Part shown: in pieces, positions 12,701 through 23,031 of the stretch
Layout: every line of letters starts with the position of its first letter
Position numbering within the stretch: the stretch's first letter is position 1
DNA from: Zingiber officinale
Taxonomy: Eukaryota > Streptophyta > Magnoliopsida > Zingiberales > Zingiberaceae
Assembly (NCBI RefSeq): GCF_018446385.1
Contig: NW_024589898.1
Location: 1 to 64,000 of the forward strand
Reading direction: 5' to 3'
Length of the DNA: 64,000 bases
Notes under the pieces: generated by a model
What the model was told of the DNA's origin: nothing
What the model saw: the letters and a program-made list of their open reading frames with translations, nothing else
Database searches by the model: none
Made by a program: the position numbers and the translations under genes

Positions 12701-15700
12701 ACTCCTGACTCAGCCCTTATTGGGGGTTGGGGTACTTTCCACAGTTTGCACTGCTTTCTCTCCTTTGTGATTTGTGAAATTCTAATTTCGCAATAGTGGA
12801 AGGGGTATTTTTCGATCCAACTCAACGGACACGGAGGCAAGGGTTGACACTTCTTTTCTTCTTGCTGATTGAACTTCTTCCACTTTGGTGTATTTCAAGC
12901 TCGAGCTTACAACCCATCGAAATCGATCGGAGTTTTTTTCCCCAGGGACCTAAAGAAATTCCCATCGATTAAGCAATGCACTGACTTGCACCTCAGGAGT
13001 AACAAAAGGTGCATCCATAGCTATCTGATTAAACCTACTCTTTTAGAGGATCTTTGGGCTTTTGTTTGAGGGCGAACAAATCATGCGGTGTCTTTTAATA
13101 TCTTTGACTAGTGGCAAAACGCCTCATGAACACAACTTTGAAGTCTTTGAAAGAACGGATGGAAGATGTAGGAAGACGGTTAAACCATCTTTGCGCCTAG
13201 CCCGAAAGAGTCGTTAGGAAAATCCGACACTCGACCCCATCTGTGTATTTATTAGTATTAGTTCTTAGAGCCAATTATGAGATGATTGACAAGAAAACTT
13301 TTGTATTAAATTCCATTAATAAAGACATTTTATGTTATTATCAGATGAATAAATATAATAATGTGGTAATAGGTTCTAGTTTATCGCTTATCAATTGGTT
13401 GAATTGATAGTGAGAGACTTTAAATATATATATAAAACACTACTTTTAACTATTCCTAATTAAGCATTAATATTCAAGGATAATATTAATACATTGAGAC
13501 TAATATGTAGGTCAACTAATGTCTTAATTTCACAAGTTATGGATACAAGATATTAAGTTGACACATGGGATATATTAGAGAGTATGTATTAAATTGATCC
13601 GCCATGAGAATGTTTTATTGATTGTTATATAAGTGTCATAAACATTCGCATAATGACTATTGGTATGAATAGTCTTTAGACTTGAAATAACTACGGTTCC
13701 CTACACAAAGAGTTATGTACTTTGGTATCGGCAAACGTCACATGCAATAAGGTGGACTATAAAGTTGATCATTGATATGCAATAAGTTATGCAGAGAGAT
13801 GTGAGTGATGTAGATGAAATCTATCATTTTCATATGACGGAAGTGATATCTATGGTCCCTAGATTAAGTAGGACTACTAAAATGCATGACCATTCTCAAA
13901 TAGGTCAATATGAGATATTGAGCTCATTTGGTTAAGCAAGTCTACTTGGAGATCAATGAACACAAAAATTGATAAAAGGATGACACAGTCTATGCCTCAT
14001 GGATCAATCTAGATATCAAGGATAGAAAGATCAAATTAAACAAGATAATAGTGGTCGGATCTCGACATTCTCGTCACTTAGGTAGCAATGATGCATTGCA
14101 GATGCCAACGTTACGAGAACCTATTTGGTCACACACAAAGAATATGTTGATTTAAATATGAGGTTATTTTAGTTTGACTAAAATATGATGGACTCTAGGA
14201 TTATAGAGTTGAGTCTAATCCGAATTAGACTCATTGGATTAATGGGTTAGACCCATTGGGTTATTAAATTAATGGTTAATTCAACAGTGTTGTTAGAGGC
14301 GCGAGGCGCACCGAGGCGCAAAAAGCTCCTAGAGCCCGAGGCGCGAGGCGCGAGGTGCGCCCGATGCGCGCGCCTCTTGAACATGAGGTTGATGATTACC
14401 AGACTATTGCCACACTCATATACTATGTCAAATATGATAACTATTAATATTCCACACACATCAATATCAAATATAACAAGCAAAATAACAATAAAATTAA
14501 TAAAAGTTTCAAACTTTCAAGTTTCAAGTTTCTAATTTAAACTAACAAAGTCTATCAAAACAAGTGTAATAAGTAAAATTAATCATCAAGCTCAAGATCA
14601 TCCTCATTGTATTCTTCTTCTTCGTTATCTTCATCTTCTTCAAATTCAATTTCTTCTTCTTCTTCATCTCTAAATCTTAGAGATGAGTGTCTCATAGAGG
14701 AAGATGCATTTCCCTTCTCGACTTGTTTAGGCCTAGCATTTGAACTAGAGGTCATGGTTGCAATATTTTTTCCTCTAGTACAATATTCAGGCTCTTCAGT
14801 TCCACTAGCCCTAGCAACGACATCCCATGTCAAGTCATCACCTTCAAAAACCAACTCATCTTCTTCATTATCACTTTCTCCATCCATTCTACCCATCAAC
14901 CATTCATTACTATCATCAATATCTGTCAAAGAGATGGGGTCAATCTTATCCCGTGCATCATACCGAAGCTTTAAGGCACGATTGTATTTCACAAATACCA
15001 AATCATTTAAGCGTTGCTGAGCTAGCCTATTTCTTTTTTTGCTGTGAATCTACAAAATGTCAAAAATCACAATAAGTATAATAAAATATCAAAGAATATT
15101 TTCTACTTATAAAAGTAGCATACTAATAGTATCAAACATTTATATTTATTACATACCTGCTCAAATACACTCCAATTGCGTTTACAACCAGAAGCACTGC
15201 AAGTGAGGCTAAGTACTTTAATAGCAAACTTTTGCAATTCTGGGGTATTTGCTCCATAGCATTCCCACCATTCTGCTGGAGATAATGCTCTTCTATGTCT
15301 AATTGCTACATTCCTCCCAAATAGCCCTTCTGCCTTTCGATATATAGAGAGCTGGGTAGTGATTTTATCTTGCTCGGCAGCGCTTGAAACCAATCTCTCC
15401 ATAGTTTCAAACAAACCATTCACCACTTCTCCACAGATATTTGAATCTGTGTATGAATAAAAATATTCTGGATTCAAATAATGTCCCGCAGCATGCAGAG
15501 GCCGATGAAGTTGACATTCCCATCTCGCATCAATGATCTCAAACACTTCTTTGTATTTCTCTTCTTTCTCCTTGAAGGTCTTCATAATTGTTTCTTTTGC
15601 CCTATCCATAGCCTCATAAATATAGCCCATTGCAGGTTTTCTTTCGCCATCAACCAGTCTCAGAACACGGACTAAAGGGCCATATATTTTTAAAATATGC

Positions 15701-18700
15701 ACAATACTGCTCCAAAATCTAAGTGTCATGATAATTTTAGCTACCTTCTTCCCCGCCGCTTCTTTTGCCCATTTACTTTCTGTCCAATCTTTTGAAATGA
15801 ACATTTTTCTTAAATTTTGCTTCTGTAGGTGCATCCTTTCAAGAGTAAGAAAAGCTGTAGCAAATCTTGTGACACCACCCAACAAAGCTCTTTTTGTCTT
15901 GTGAATTGCCTCAACATATTTACCATGCCGGGGCGAACATAAATGTAAGCATTCACACTCATTGCCTTCTTCAATGTTGCTTTAAAATCGTGCAATTTCC
16001 CTATATCTTCTAAGATCAAGTGAGCAGCACAAGGAGTCCAATACAAATGTGGCCTTTTTGCTTCTAATAATTTTCCTACAAACGAAGTTAGAAAAGTAGA
16101 TAAATTTAACATATATAAGAAAAAGCATATTGATAAGAAAGAATTAAATAGATTCTTACCAGCAAGCACATTGTTACTTGCACTATCCGTAACAACTTGA
16201 ACAACATTTGCTTCTCCTACACGCTCCACAAATCGATCAAGCAACTGAAATATTTTCTCTCCAGTCTTTGCATAATCAGAAGCATCAACCGATTCGATGA
16301 AAACTGAACCTTTAGGAGAATTCACTAAAAAATTAATCAATGTCCTGTGTCTTTTGTCTGTCCACCCATCTGCTATCAAACTACAATCATACTTGGCCCA
16401 TTCTGTTTCACACGACTTAATGTAATCATTTGTCACACTATCAATAGCTTTTTTTAGAAAAGGAACCCGCACCTCATGATAACTAGGTCCTTTTAGACCT
16501 ATACTATATTGGCCGCCCAAGTCCAACATCTTTTTGAAGCTTGAATAGTTAACGCCATTAAAAGGAATTGCCGCATCATACATCCACTCAGTTATGGCCA
16601 TACAAGCTTTTTCCCTCAATTCTTTCTTGTATGCCTCATTTATCGTAGTTTGTCTCTCTTTACCCTTTCTACTTTCAATATTTTTTTTCACATTAAGAGC
16701 AAAATACGTATCCATTGGACCTATTTGTCTGGGCCTTTTTTGCATATTCACTGATCTAGAACTTGTACTTGTACTTGTAGGCGACGACACAACTTTAGCT
16801 CCAATATTATCCATATCAATATCATCACCAAGAGGGTCTACATCCTCAAAGTCCAATGTCGCAAGTTGAGAAAGATTACTTTTCAACGCTTTTTCTCCAT
16901 GAAATTTTTAATTTCTTCACGTACATGAGGTGGACATTTTTTGCAAGTCGTAGTATTTCGAAACCCCCCAACAAGATGCTGTTTTGCACGATAAATACCC
17001 CCTTTTGTAACTTTTTGACAAAAGTTACAAATTAAATCATTTTTATTATCCGGATTAATTCTTTGAAAATAATTCCATCCCGGATCTTTTGATATATATG
17101 TTGGAGTATCACTACTACCTTCCATGATAATTGAACAAGAAAATAGTCTGAAAAATTAAAAATAAAAATAGAATCAATAAGGTACCAACAATAAAAAAGC
17201 ATTGTACAATCTATACCAGTAATTTAAAAGTAAAACTTAGACCAATTCAGGCACTGTACCTACCGCCTGAAAAAATAAAAACCAGTAAAAAAACAGAAAT
17301 GTTCATTTCAAAGCAAAACAAAAAGCAGTAAAGAAAAAAAAAATAAAAAAATAGTAAAAAGTCTGAAATACTGGACAGTGGAGAGCACGGCAGTCGCCAA
17401 CACCAATACAACAAAACCAAAAGCAGTAAAGACAGAAAAAAATGAAAAAACATTAAAACAATTGAAATACTGGACAGTGGACAGCAGCACGTAGGAAGTC
17501 AAAAACTGAAATACTGGACAGTGGACTGAAATACTGGACAGTGGACGCGTAGCACTAATACAACACCAAATACGAAACAAAAAAACAGTATCAAAAATCC
17601 AAAACCAGACGGCAAAAGAGAAGAAGGTGATTAAAAAACAACCGGCAAAAATTTAAAAACAGAAACCAAAACAAAACAAAACCTGACAGCAGCACAGAAA
17701 GTACACGAACCGAACAGCAGCGAAAAGAATACTCGGCGGCGAAACGAATACAGAACTGCAGCAGGTAAAAAAATACAGAAAAGAAGAAGAAAAAGAAACG
17801 AAGAGAAAGCAGCGAAGAGAAGAAGAGAAGAAGAAGATGTTAACAGACGAATAAGAAGAAGAGAAGAAGAAGAAGTGAAGAACAGAAAAATATAGAAAAA
17901 AGAAGGAAAACATACTTGGCGACGATGCAACTCAGCGATGGTGCGACTCAGCGATGGCGGCGGCGGACGGAAATGGGTTCAGGTTTCTTCCTCCCTTCCT
18001 GCGTTTTCTTCCTTCCTGCGTTCTCTTCCTTCCTGCGTTTCCTTCCTGCGTTTTCTGCTGCGTTTTCGCTCCTCTTTCCCGTGCCCTAATTCCAAACAAT
18101 GCTGATTTGGAATTTTTTTTTTTGTTTAAAATCCAGATTTGGTCAAGATCTATTGCGGCGCCTCGATCGCGCTTCGTTGAGGTGCAAAGGCGCACGAGGC
18201 GCGCCTAGGCGCGCGCCTGGCGAACAGCGCCCTCCTCGCGCGGGGAGAAGCGTTTTCCCTCGCGCCTTGCGCGCCTTGCGCCTGGGGCGCGCCTCAGGCG
18301 CGCCTTTAACAACACAGTAATTCAATATATTAAAATCCAACCCATTAAGAAGATTAACGGAGATTAATTCATCATTAATGGAAGAAGATCAAAAGGCAAA
18401 CCCTTGGTATTCATTGAAGGAATATAAAATGTTTTTTGAGTGAAATTTTCAAGAGAAACTTTTTGATTTTCTTCTTCCTCTTCTTTTCATGGTCGAATAC
18501 CTTCTTGTTGCTAGCACAACAAAGGTTGTTCTTTTGTTCATACAACGAACGAAGGACGTGTGTATGTGGATACCGAAGAGGCGCATCCACTCTGATCGCA
18601 CTGAGAAGTTGTTGTCGGGATTGTACCGTTCACGCAATAAAGGTAACAACTCGATCAAACTTTGTATACTATATTTGCATGGATCTTTAAAGGGATCGAT

Positions 18701-21048
18701 TTTTTCACTGCGTATGTTTATTATTTTTCACAAAGATCCCTACACTATTGATGCAGTACAAAGGCATTTTTGAATTTACAAATGTAGTCTTCTGATCAGT
18801 CGCGCCATTATACTCTCCAATTTGCAGTGCTCGAAAATGTTTGGGTAGTTCATCTCGAAAGATATTATGTGAGAAGGGAGGGTACCTTTGGAGTCCTGAA
18901 CTTTGCCCGATAAGAACACTTTTTTTTTTCTTTGGGGATTTCGACAAGGAGTTCCCCTAAATATCCCAAAGATTCTTTTCTCATAATGGAAATACCGACC
19001 TGAGTAGGGAACATGTCGTGTCGACTTTTGTTATAATGTGGGTGAGGCCTGTGCGGGTTGGGGCGGTAGTTCATTTAAGGGGCTAAGCCCCAGCGGTGTT
19101 GATTGTTGGGGTTGTCCTTGCAACATGGCATGCACCGTAATTACCACTAGTTTGTTGAAGTCTTCTATCGTCATAATGATGACATTCGATTTTTCACTAT
19201 CTTCTGCGTTGGATCTGTTGGTGTTGTCCATCTTACAACGTCTCAGTTTAGTTCTTAACTTAGAGTCCTAAGATGGTGTCAATTTGATTCTGCCTGAGAA
19301 CGTCGATGGTCAATTCGCTAGTGAGGTGTCGCTGATGTTGACTTTCGAGAGGGATCACCAGGCCACCTAATCTCGTGAATTTCTTCCAAAATGCCTGAGA
19401 TGAAGAACACCCCCAGAGCAAGTTAGAATGATGGCTAGGTTCCCCGGCGTAGCCACTCCAACACTTAAGTAAGATTTCAAAAAGGGAGAAATATCATGTG
19501 ATATCACATAAATTAGGGTTTGATGCATTATGTGTGTGTACCTCTACTCACAAGGGCCGACTACCTTTTATAGGGCTTTGACTATTTGCCACGTTCTACC
19601 CATTTCTCGTTACCACATTTTCGGCAATAAATAGTCTTTTATCACCATTTATTTCGGAGTAAATAACTGCATTTTCCACCATTTTCGCAATAATGGTTGT
19701 GTGGTTCACATCCCCATGAATAACGGTTCGTCCGAGAACCGAGTCAAGGGCTAGAAGTCGAATTTTGAGAAATTGGAGTGAGCGGGGAGTCGGTAGTCGA
19801 GAGTCGGTCACCAAGAGTCGTGAGTCGGTAACCGGGAGCGGGGAGTTGATAACTGGGAGCCAGGAGTATGCCTTCTCTGATTTTGACTACTATCATGGCA
19901 AGATTTGTGACCTTTTTAGCCACGTGATCTTCATTGATTACCCCAGTACCACATGAGATTATGATTACTAAAGTATCTTTATACCTTATTTCTCATAATT
20001 TTGTGCAAGGTAATTGCAGTCCTAAGCTTTCTATGAGACATCCTTGATATCATGTGATAAGACTGTATTCTAGTGTGTTTATAATTAGGGTTGTAAACAA
20101 GTCGAGCTGAGCTGAGCCGAGCTTTGGGGTGTTCAAGCTTGTTTGATAAGGTAATCGAGCTGAGCTGAGCCGAGTTTAAAATAAACAAGCTTTTGAAATG
20201 ATTGTTCAAGCTTGGCTTGAGTTATTTTTTATGAGCTTGAGCTTGTTTGAAGCTTGGCTTAAGCTTGACTTGTTTAGATGTAATTAAGCTCTCAATTCAA
20301 GCTTGGCTTGAGCTTGGTTTGTTTAGATGTCATCAAGCTCTCAATTCAAGCTTGTTTGATTGTTTGAAACTTTTTGTTGTTTGATTGGTTATTGATCTTG
20401 ATAATTTTAATTAATTAATTTATTTTATTTTATTGTTTATTTATCATATTGAAAAAAGTTTTGTTAATAAATATGGTTAATGAACGTTAGTCACGAACAT
20501 TAACAAGCTGAACATATATGTGTTCAAGCTTGTTTGTTTAGCTTAACGAGGTTTCAAACTTGTTTGTTTAATTAATTTTATGTGTATTGAACGAACATAA
20601 ATAAGTTCTTACCAAACCGAACACTATGTTTGTTCACGAACGTTTGGTTCATTTACAGTCTTGTTCATAATCATACCATTCGCACATATAATTCAAACAA
20701 AGGCACAATCATATATCTCATTCAACTGTTGCGTTGAATGTTGCATCCACTTGTTGCATTTTGCTATTTGTAAAAGCATAAAATATGATAATAGAATTTC
20801 TTTCTTTTGATCTCCTTTCAACCGTAAGCTGCAACTGTCAATAATCCCACTGTGGCTCTTGTGTTCTCACATTGGAAATTCTTTCTTGTTTGTCCAATTT
20901 GAATAATCAATTTAAGTAGCAATTTCTGACTTCGTTTTCCATTCTTCAGGGAGCCATTATGGGTCCACTTATAATGACAGTTGTCATTGCTTTGAAGAAT
21001 TTGTATGTGGAATTTGTGCTCATTGATAAAGAGGAAAATGAAGGATAA
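6745..21048 (+). CDS. TMEM245: TMEM245-like multi-pass membrane protein (AI-2E transporter-like)
   Basis: Two coding exons, 6745-8580 and 20950-21048, join in phase 0 to give 644 residues. The start at 6745 ([14 protein letters not shown]) is preferred over an upstream in-frame ATG at 6676 because the plant homologues I recall (Arabidopsis At5g55960) also begin MELVPY and have a SEMFRSAS-like segment. Exon 1 encodes a disordered, Pro/Ser-rich N-terminus, several hydrophobic helices ([19 protein letters not shown] and others), the block [14 protein letters not shown], and [20 protein letters not shown]. The last exon completes the conserved C-terminus [20 protein letters not shown] and ends at TAA 21046-21048. 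Both splice sites are canonical (GT at 8581, CAG at 20947). Function in plants is unknown; the fold resembles AI-2E family exporters. Exon 1 is very GC-rich. The 12.4-kb intron is almost wholly transposon, but neither exon is damaged. Without splicing, translation would stop near 8679. Confidence 0.9.
8961..11110 (-). mobile_element. SIRE-like copia LTR material inserted in the gypsy LTR, itself carrying a second LTR
   Basis: This block interrupts the left gypsy LTR; the same stretch is continuous in the right copy near 19574-19640. Its left edge reads TGCACAAGGGGGGAGGG, whose reverse complement resembles SIRE LTR ends. The right part (about 10870-11060) has four or five imperfect copies of a roughly 40-bp unit built on TCAGGTCCTCAGACCCAACT. 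Inside lies another LTR (9584-10447). No protein domain is seen. The exact outer edges are uncertain. Broken. Confidence 0.55.
9584..10447 (-). repeat. SIRE-like LTR, nested, minus orientation
   Basis: A roughly 864-bp LTR that on the minus strand begins TGTTAGTACCCCGAG and ends GGGTTCTAACA, with a purine-rich GGAGGAGTTTG just before its start (10448-10458). It is related to the LTR at 2079-3075 through shared blocks, including GCAGCTAGCGAGAAGGATGG and GAGGCTTCTCCGCC. A palindrome-like pair of GGAGGCGCC motifs sits near 10050-10085. I see no matching target duplication, so it is probably an LTR belonging to a longer fossil and not a clean solo LTR. Confidence 0.65.
14579..17125 (-). pseudogene. 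hAT transposase (BED finger, DUF659, hAT dimerisation region), frameshifted
   Basis: The N-terminal segment (17125 to about 16890) has a BED-type zinc finger: CNFC, KQHL and CKKCPP spacing. Then come an acidic linker and the DUF659 core ([33 protein letters not shown]), an 84-bp GT-AG intron (16076-16159), the block [20 protein letters not shown], and the C-terminal region ([32 protein letters not shown]). A second intron runs about 15051-15156. The last exon (14579-15050) ends in a long acidic tail ([18 protein letters not shown]). Two apparent one-base frame changes, both at A-runs, lie near 16885-16895 and near 15895-15910, so this copy probably makes no full protein, unless these are sequencing errors in homopolymers. 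Family knowledge: DUF659 hAT transposases cut and paste DNA with 8-bp duplications. Confidence 0.88.
17360..17548. repeat. Four copies of a TACTGGACAGTGGA repeat in the hAT 5' region
   Basis: The unit CTGAAATACTGGACAGTGGA or a near form occurs at about 17366, 17464, 17508 and 17528. Two copies are adjacent and two are dispersed. They lie upstream of the transposase start on its own strand, in sequence otherwise rich in A-runs. They may be part of the promoter or duplicated filler; nothing more can be said from sequence. Confidence 0.7.
20086..20665. mobile_element. hAT-type MITE with GAGCTGAGC / AAGCTTG repeats
   Basis: The block begins GGGTTGTAAACAAGTCGAGC and ends near GGTTCATTTACAGTC. Reversed, the end gives GACTGTAAATGAACC, an imperfect terminal inverted repeat. 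The interior is filled with short repeats of GAGCTGAGC, AAGCTTG and TTGTTTGTTTA. This matches a widespread plant non-autonomous hAT group whose ends read AGGGGTGTAAATGAACC (general knowledge). No coding potential. The target duplication is not clear, so the edges are approximate. It lies about 280 bp before the last exon of the TMEM245-like gene. Confidence 0.6.
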
Positions 21049-22794
21049 TTTGTGGTTACAGATAAGAAAGATGGTAACAGTTTATTTTTGTACATGTAAG
21101 ATTGCACAGACTGGGTAGCGGCATTTGGGATGTACATCAGATCTTCAACGACCTATCTCTGTTGGTATATTTATGAATCATTTTGTGAGTGATTGCTTTT
21201 CTTTAGGTTATTATTTTTGTTTCTGTAACAATGTTGTCTGTTCAATGAAAAAAATTGTACGTCCCATTTATGAATTTTAGATAAGCAGCGATGTACCTAT
21301 ATTTTAGTGTAATAAACTTGCATTATTTTTTTTCTAAAAACAAAGAGTCCATGTATATAACCAATTTGTTTAGTATTTGAAAGAAGATATTTGCTTTAGT
21401 TAGAAATTATGTGTATTCTTAACCTTCGGACTATAAATCACGCGTACTAGTTGTATATTAGATGGAGTTTGTTGCCCTTTGTGGTGTTGAAATCTTAGAG
21501 CATGGTACTGAGTAATTATTATATTCAGAGTTTAAACTCAACTAATTGTCCGTGCACTTGCTCATGTAAGAGAACAAGACTTTTCTCCAAGTTAACTCGT
21601 GAATGTTTTGATGCTTTTGTCTTGTTCAGTTTAAGGGAACTTTAGTTGCAGATTTGATTGCTGGAAGCAAATAAAGCAGTATAGATAATGGAAGGTGTGG
21701 CATCTGTTTGCGGTGTTTAGGAAGGATGTAATAGGCGCTTTTGCTGCGACAAATCTAACTATCAATGCAGCAGTTTGGCCGACAACTGAATACAAAAGAA
21801 GGTGATATTTGTTTCAGCAGTTGTTCACATAGGGAAGCTGCTCCTGTGCTTCTGGAATGAAATGCATTGGCGGGTTGGATGAAAGGTTGTAATGCATGGA
21901 TAGAGCATTCCATCTTGTTATCGGAATATTATGATAGGAGAGGCATGACTCATATTTATTCCATCTCTTTTGCTAAATAGATGCATCTAATCATTTTTAT
22001 AAAACAGTTCTTGTTCATATATCCCAAAGCAAACATGCTTTGTTCACACAGTTGCCTTGATGAACATGATGGATAGCAAAGTAGAGTGAGTTGAGATTAG
22101 ATATCTCATGGCAGAGCACTTACCTGGTAAAAGAGTGTGTCGTGGAGATCTTATTATTTGATTCTTTGTAATCAAATTTTTATTAAGAAAAAGCGAATTG
22201 CACCGTACAACTTCACAAAAATCACCACACTTGCTTTGAGGATGCCGAAGCATGAAGTCTACTAGATGCCAGAATTTAAGCATCAAATAGCAGTATCATA
22301 TTACAAAATTATTTACATATATTGCATCCAGGAAAGGGGGGAAAAAAACACCAACACTAGAACAAATGGGAAACTAAGATAAAAGGAAGCACAAAAGCCT
22401 AAAAATTCATGTTTTTATCTATCTACTTGGCCCTTTCTTTACTCTTGTATTTTTTTTTTCCATTTTCCAAACAGTCTGCTAGATGCAGCGTGGCCATCCT
22501 AATTAACCCGTTCAACTCCTTTCTTCTACTTTCATTCTCGAGCCAAAACATTTAAAAAAAAAATCAGGGACTGGGGAAGGAAATATGATAATCTCTGTTT
22601 TATCTTGAGGCATCAACAAAATTTTCTCCTCTGCACAAAAAGAAAAACAGAACACAAGTAAAGCAGTGCCACGTTTGAATAAATAATACTAGGCCTTAAA
22701 TTAGTCGAAATAGTATAAAATAATTCAATTCGTAGAAAGGAACTCTATGTTTCAATGTCTGATCGGCTACGTACACAACTTCTTCCAAGTACAC
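21049..22794. other. 3' UTR and intergenic sequence downstream of the TMEM245-like gene
   Basis: The first several hundred bases are A/T-rich and probably include the 3' UTR; possible poly(A) signals (AATAAA-like) occur around 21309. No further credible coding region was found. Reading frames around 22044-22286 have no family resemblance. Confidence 0.4.
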
Positions 22795-22808
22795 GAACTG
22801 GAAGATCA

Positions 22809-23017
22809 GGTCCTCTCGGGGCGATGGGATGATTAAAATATAGGGTGTTACCATATGAGGTCTTGGGGTCGAAACTCAGTGTGACCGAGTATAACCTCCC
22901 TCATGTCTTGGCCATTTGCACTAATGACTAGTAGTCACTCGTGATTTACCTCCTCCGTGTTGGCCTAAGGACGGATTGGCGGGGGCGCTGGGGTGAACGA
23001 ATCGTCTTTTGCCACAT
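22809..23017 (+). mobile_element. tRNA-derived SINE, copy A, with 14-bp target duplication
   Basis: A 209-bp body is flanked by exact 14-bp direct repeats GAACTGGAAGATCA at 22795-22808 and 23018-23031. It contains a promoter B-box-like GGGTCGAAACTC (about 22866-22877), CGTGATTTACCTCCTCCGTG, GCTGGGGTGAACGA and the 3' end CTTTTGCCACAT. The same landmarks in the same order occur at 39824-40040. Long target duplications and the RNA polymerase III head are diagnostic of SINEs. The sequence resembles Au-type plant SINEs, but the family name is not certain. Confidence 0.85.
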
Positions 23018-23031
23018 GAACTGGAAGATCA

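Larger units (their letters stand above)
14285..18317 (-). mobile_element. hAT DNA transposon, near complete, with 8-bp target duplication
   Basis: A 4033-bp element. Its ends are inverted repeats: CAGTGTTGTTAGAGGCGCG at the left, and CTGTGTTGTTAAAGGCGCG when the right end is reverse-complemented. Exact 8-bp duplications TAATTCAA flank it (14277-14284 and 18318-18325), the hAT hallmark. Inside both ends are GC-rich subterminal arrays of GGCGC/GCGCC (14297-14372 and about 18150-18305), likely transposase-binding regions. The transposase gene lies on the minus strand (14579-17125). About 17.36-17.55 kb has four copies of a TACTGGACAGTGGA repeat. Good ends and a perfect duplication indicate a fairly recent insertion, later than the LTR it sits in. 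Confidence 0.92.
13250..18748 (+). mobile_element. Probable solo Ty1/copia-type LTR inserted in gypsy gag, split by a hAT element
   Basis: Removing the hAT element leaves about 1.45 kb (13250-14276 and 18326-18748) of A/T-rich non-coding sequence interrupting the gypsy gag region. Its opening (ATTAGTATTAGTTCTTAGAGCC, read as two short blocks) and the closing part around 18540-18660 look like long plant copia LTRs. Flanks TATTT (13245-13249) and TATTG (about 18749-18753) could be a degraded 5-bp target duplication. No protein domain is present. The edges are approximate and the family assignment is tentative. Confidence 0.5.
8683..19955 (-). mobile_element. Decayed Ty3/gypsy element, probably Tat lineage, containing nested insertions
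   Basis: An old gypsy element reading on the minus strand. Its 5' LTR is about 19285-19955. Its other LTR is split by insertions: about 8683-8957 and about 11130-11450 match the two ends of the right copy. Between them are recognisable parts of gag (about 18.77-19.23 kb, resuming about 11.9-13.24 kb), an aspartic protease region (around 12.1-12.3 kb) and a short stretch like the start of reverse transcriptase (about 11.5-11.7 kb). Most of pol is not recognisable. Gag and protease resemble those of the young element at 44421-54796, which suggests the same Tat lineage. The element is clearly broken, with numerous breaks. The LTR copies differ at many positions and it hosts three later insertions, so it is much older than the 44-kb element. 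Confidence 0.8.
8581..20949 (+). other. 12.4-kb intron of the TMEM245-like gene filled with nested transposons
   Basis: The intron has GT at 8581 and AG at 20948-20949. Almost all of it is repeat: a minus-strand gypsy element (about 8683-19955) containing SIRE-like LTRs (about 8961-11110), a copia-type LTR (about 13250-18748) and a hAT transposon (14285-18317), followed by a hAT-type MITE (about 20086-20665). Only about 100 bp at the left and 280 bp next to the acceptor, plus a short piece around 19956-20085, look like plain intron. Confidence 0.85.

Noticed and set aside
14607-15075. Serine-rich plus-strand reading frames
   Set aside because: They are the reverse strand of the acidic tail of the hAT transposase; GAA/GAT repeats read backwards give serine and phenylalanine runs.
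17240-17930. Phe/Leu/Ser-rich minus-strand reading frames that look like membrane proteins
   Set aside because: They arise from A-rich and AGAAGAAG simple sequence in the hAT 5' region and have no family features.
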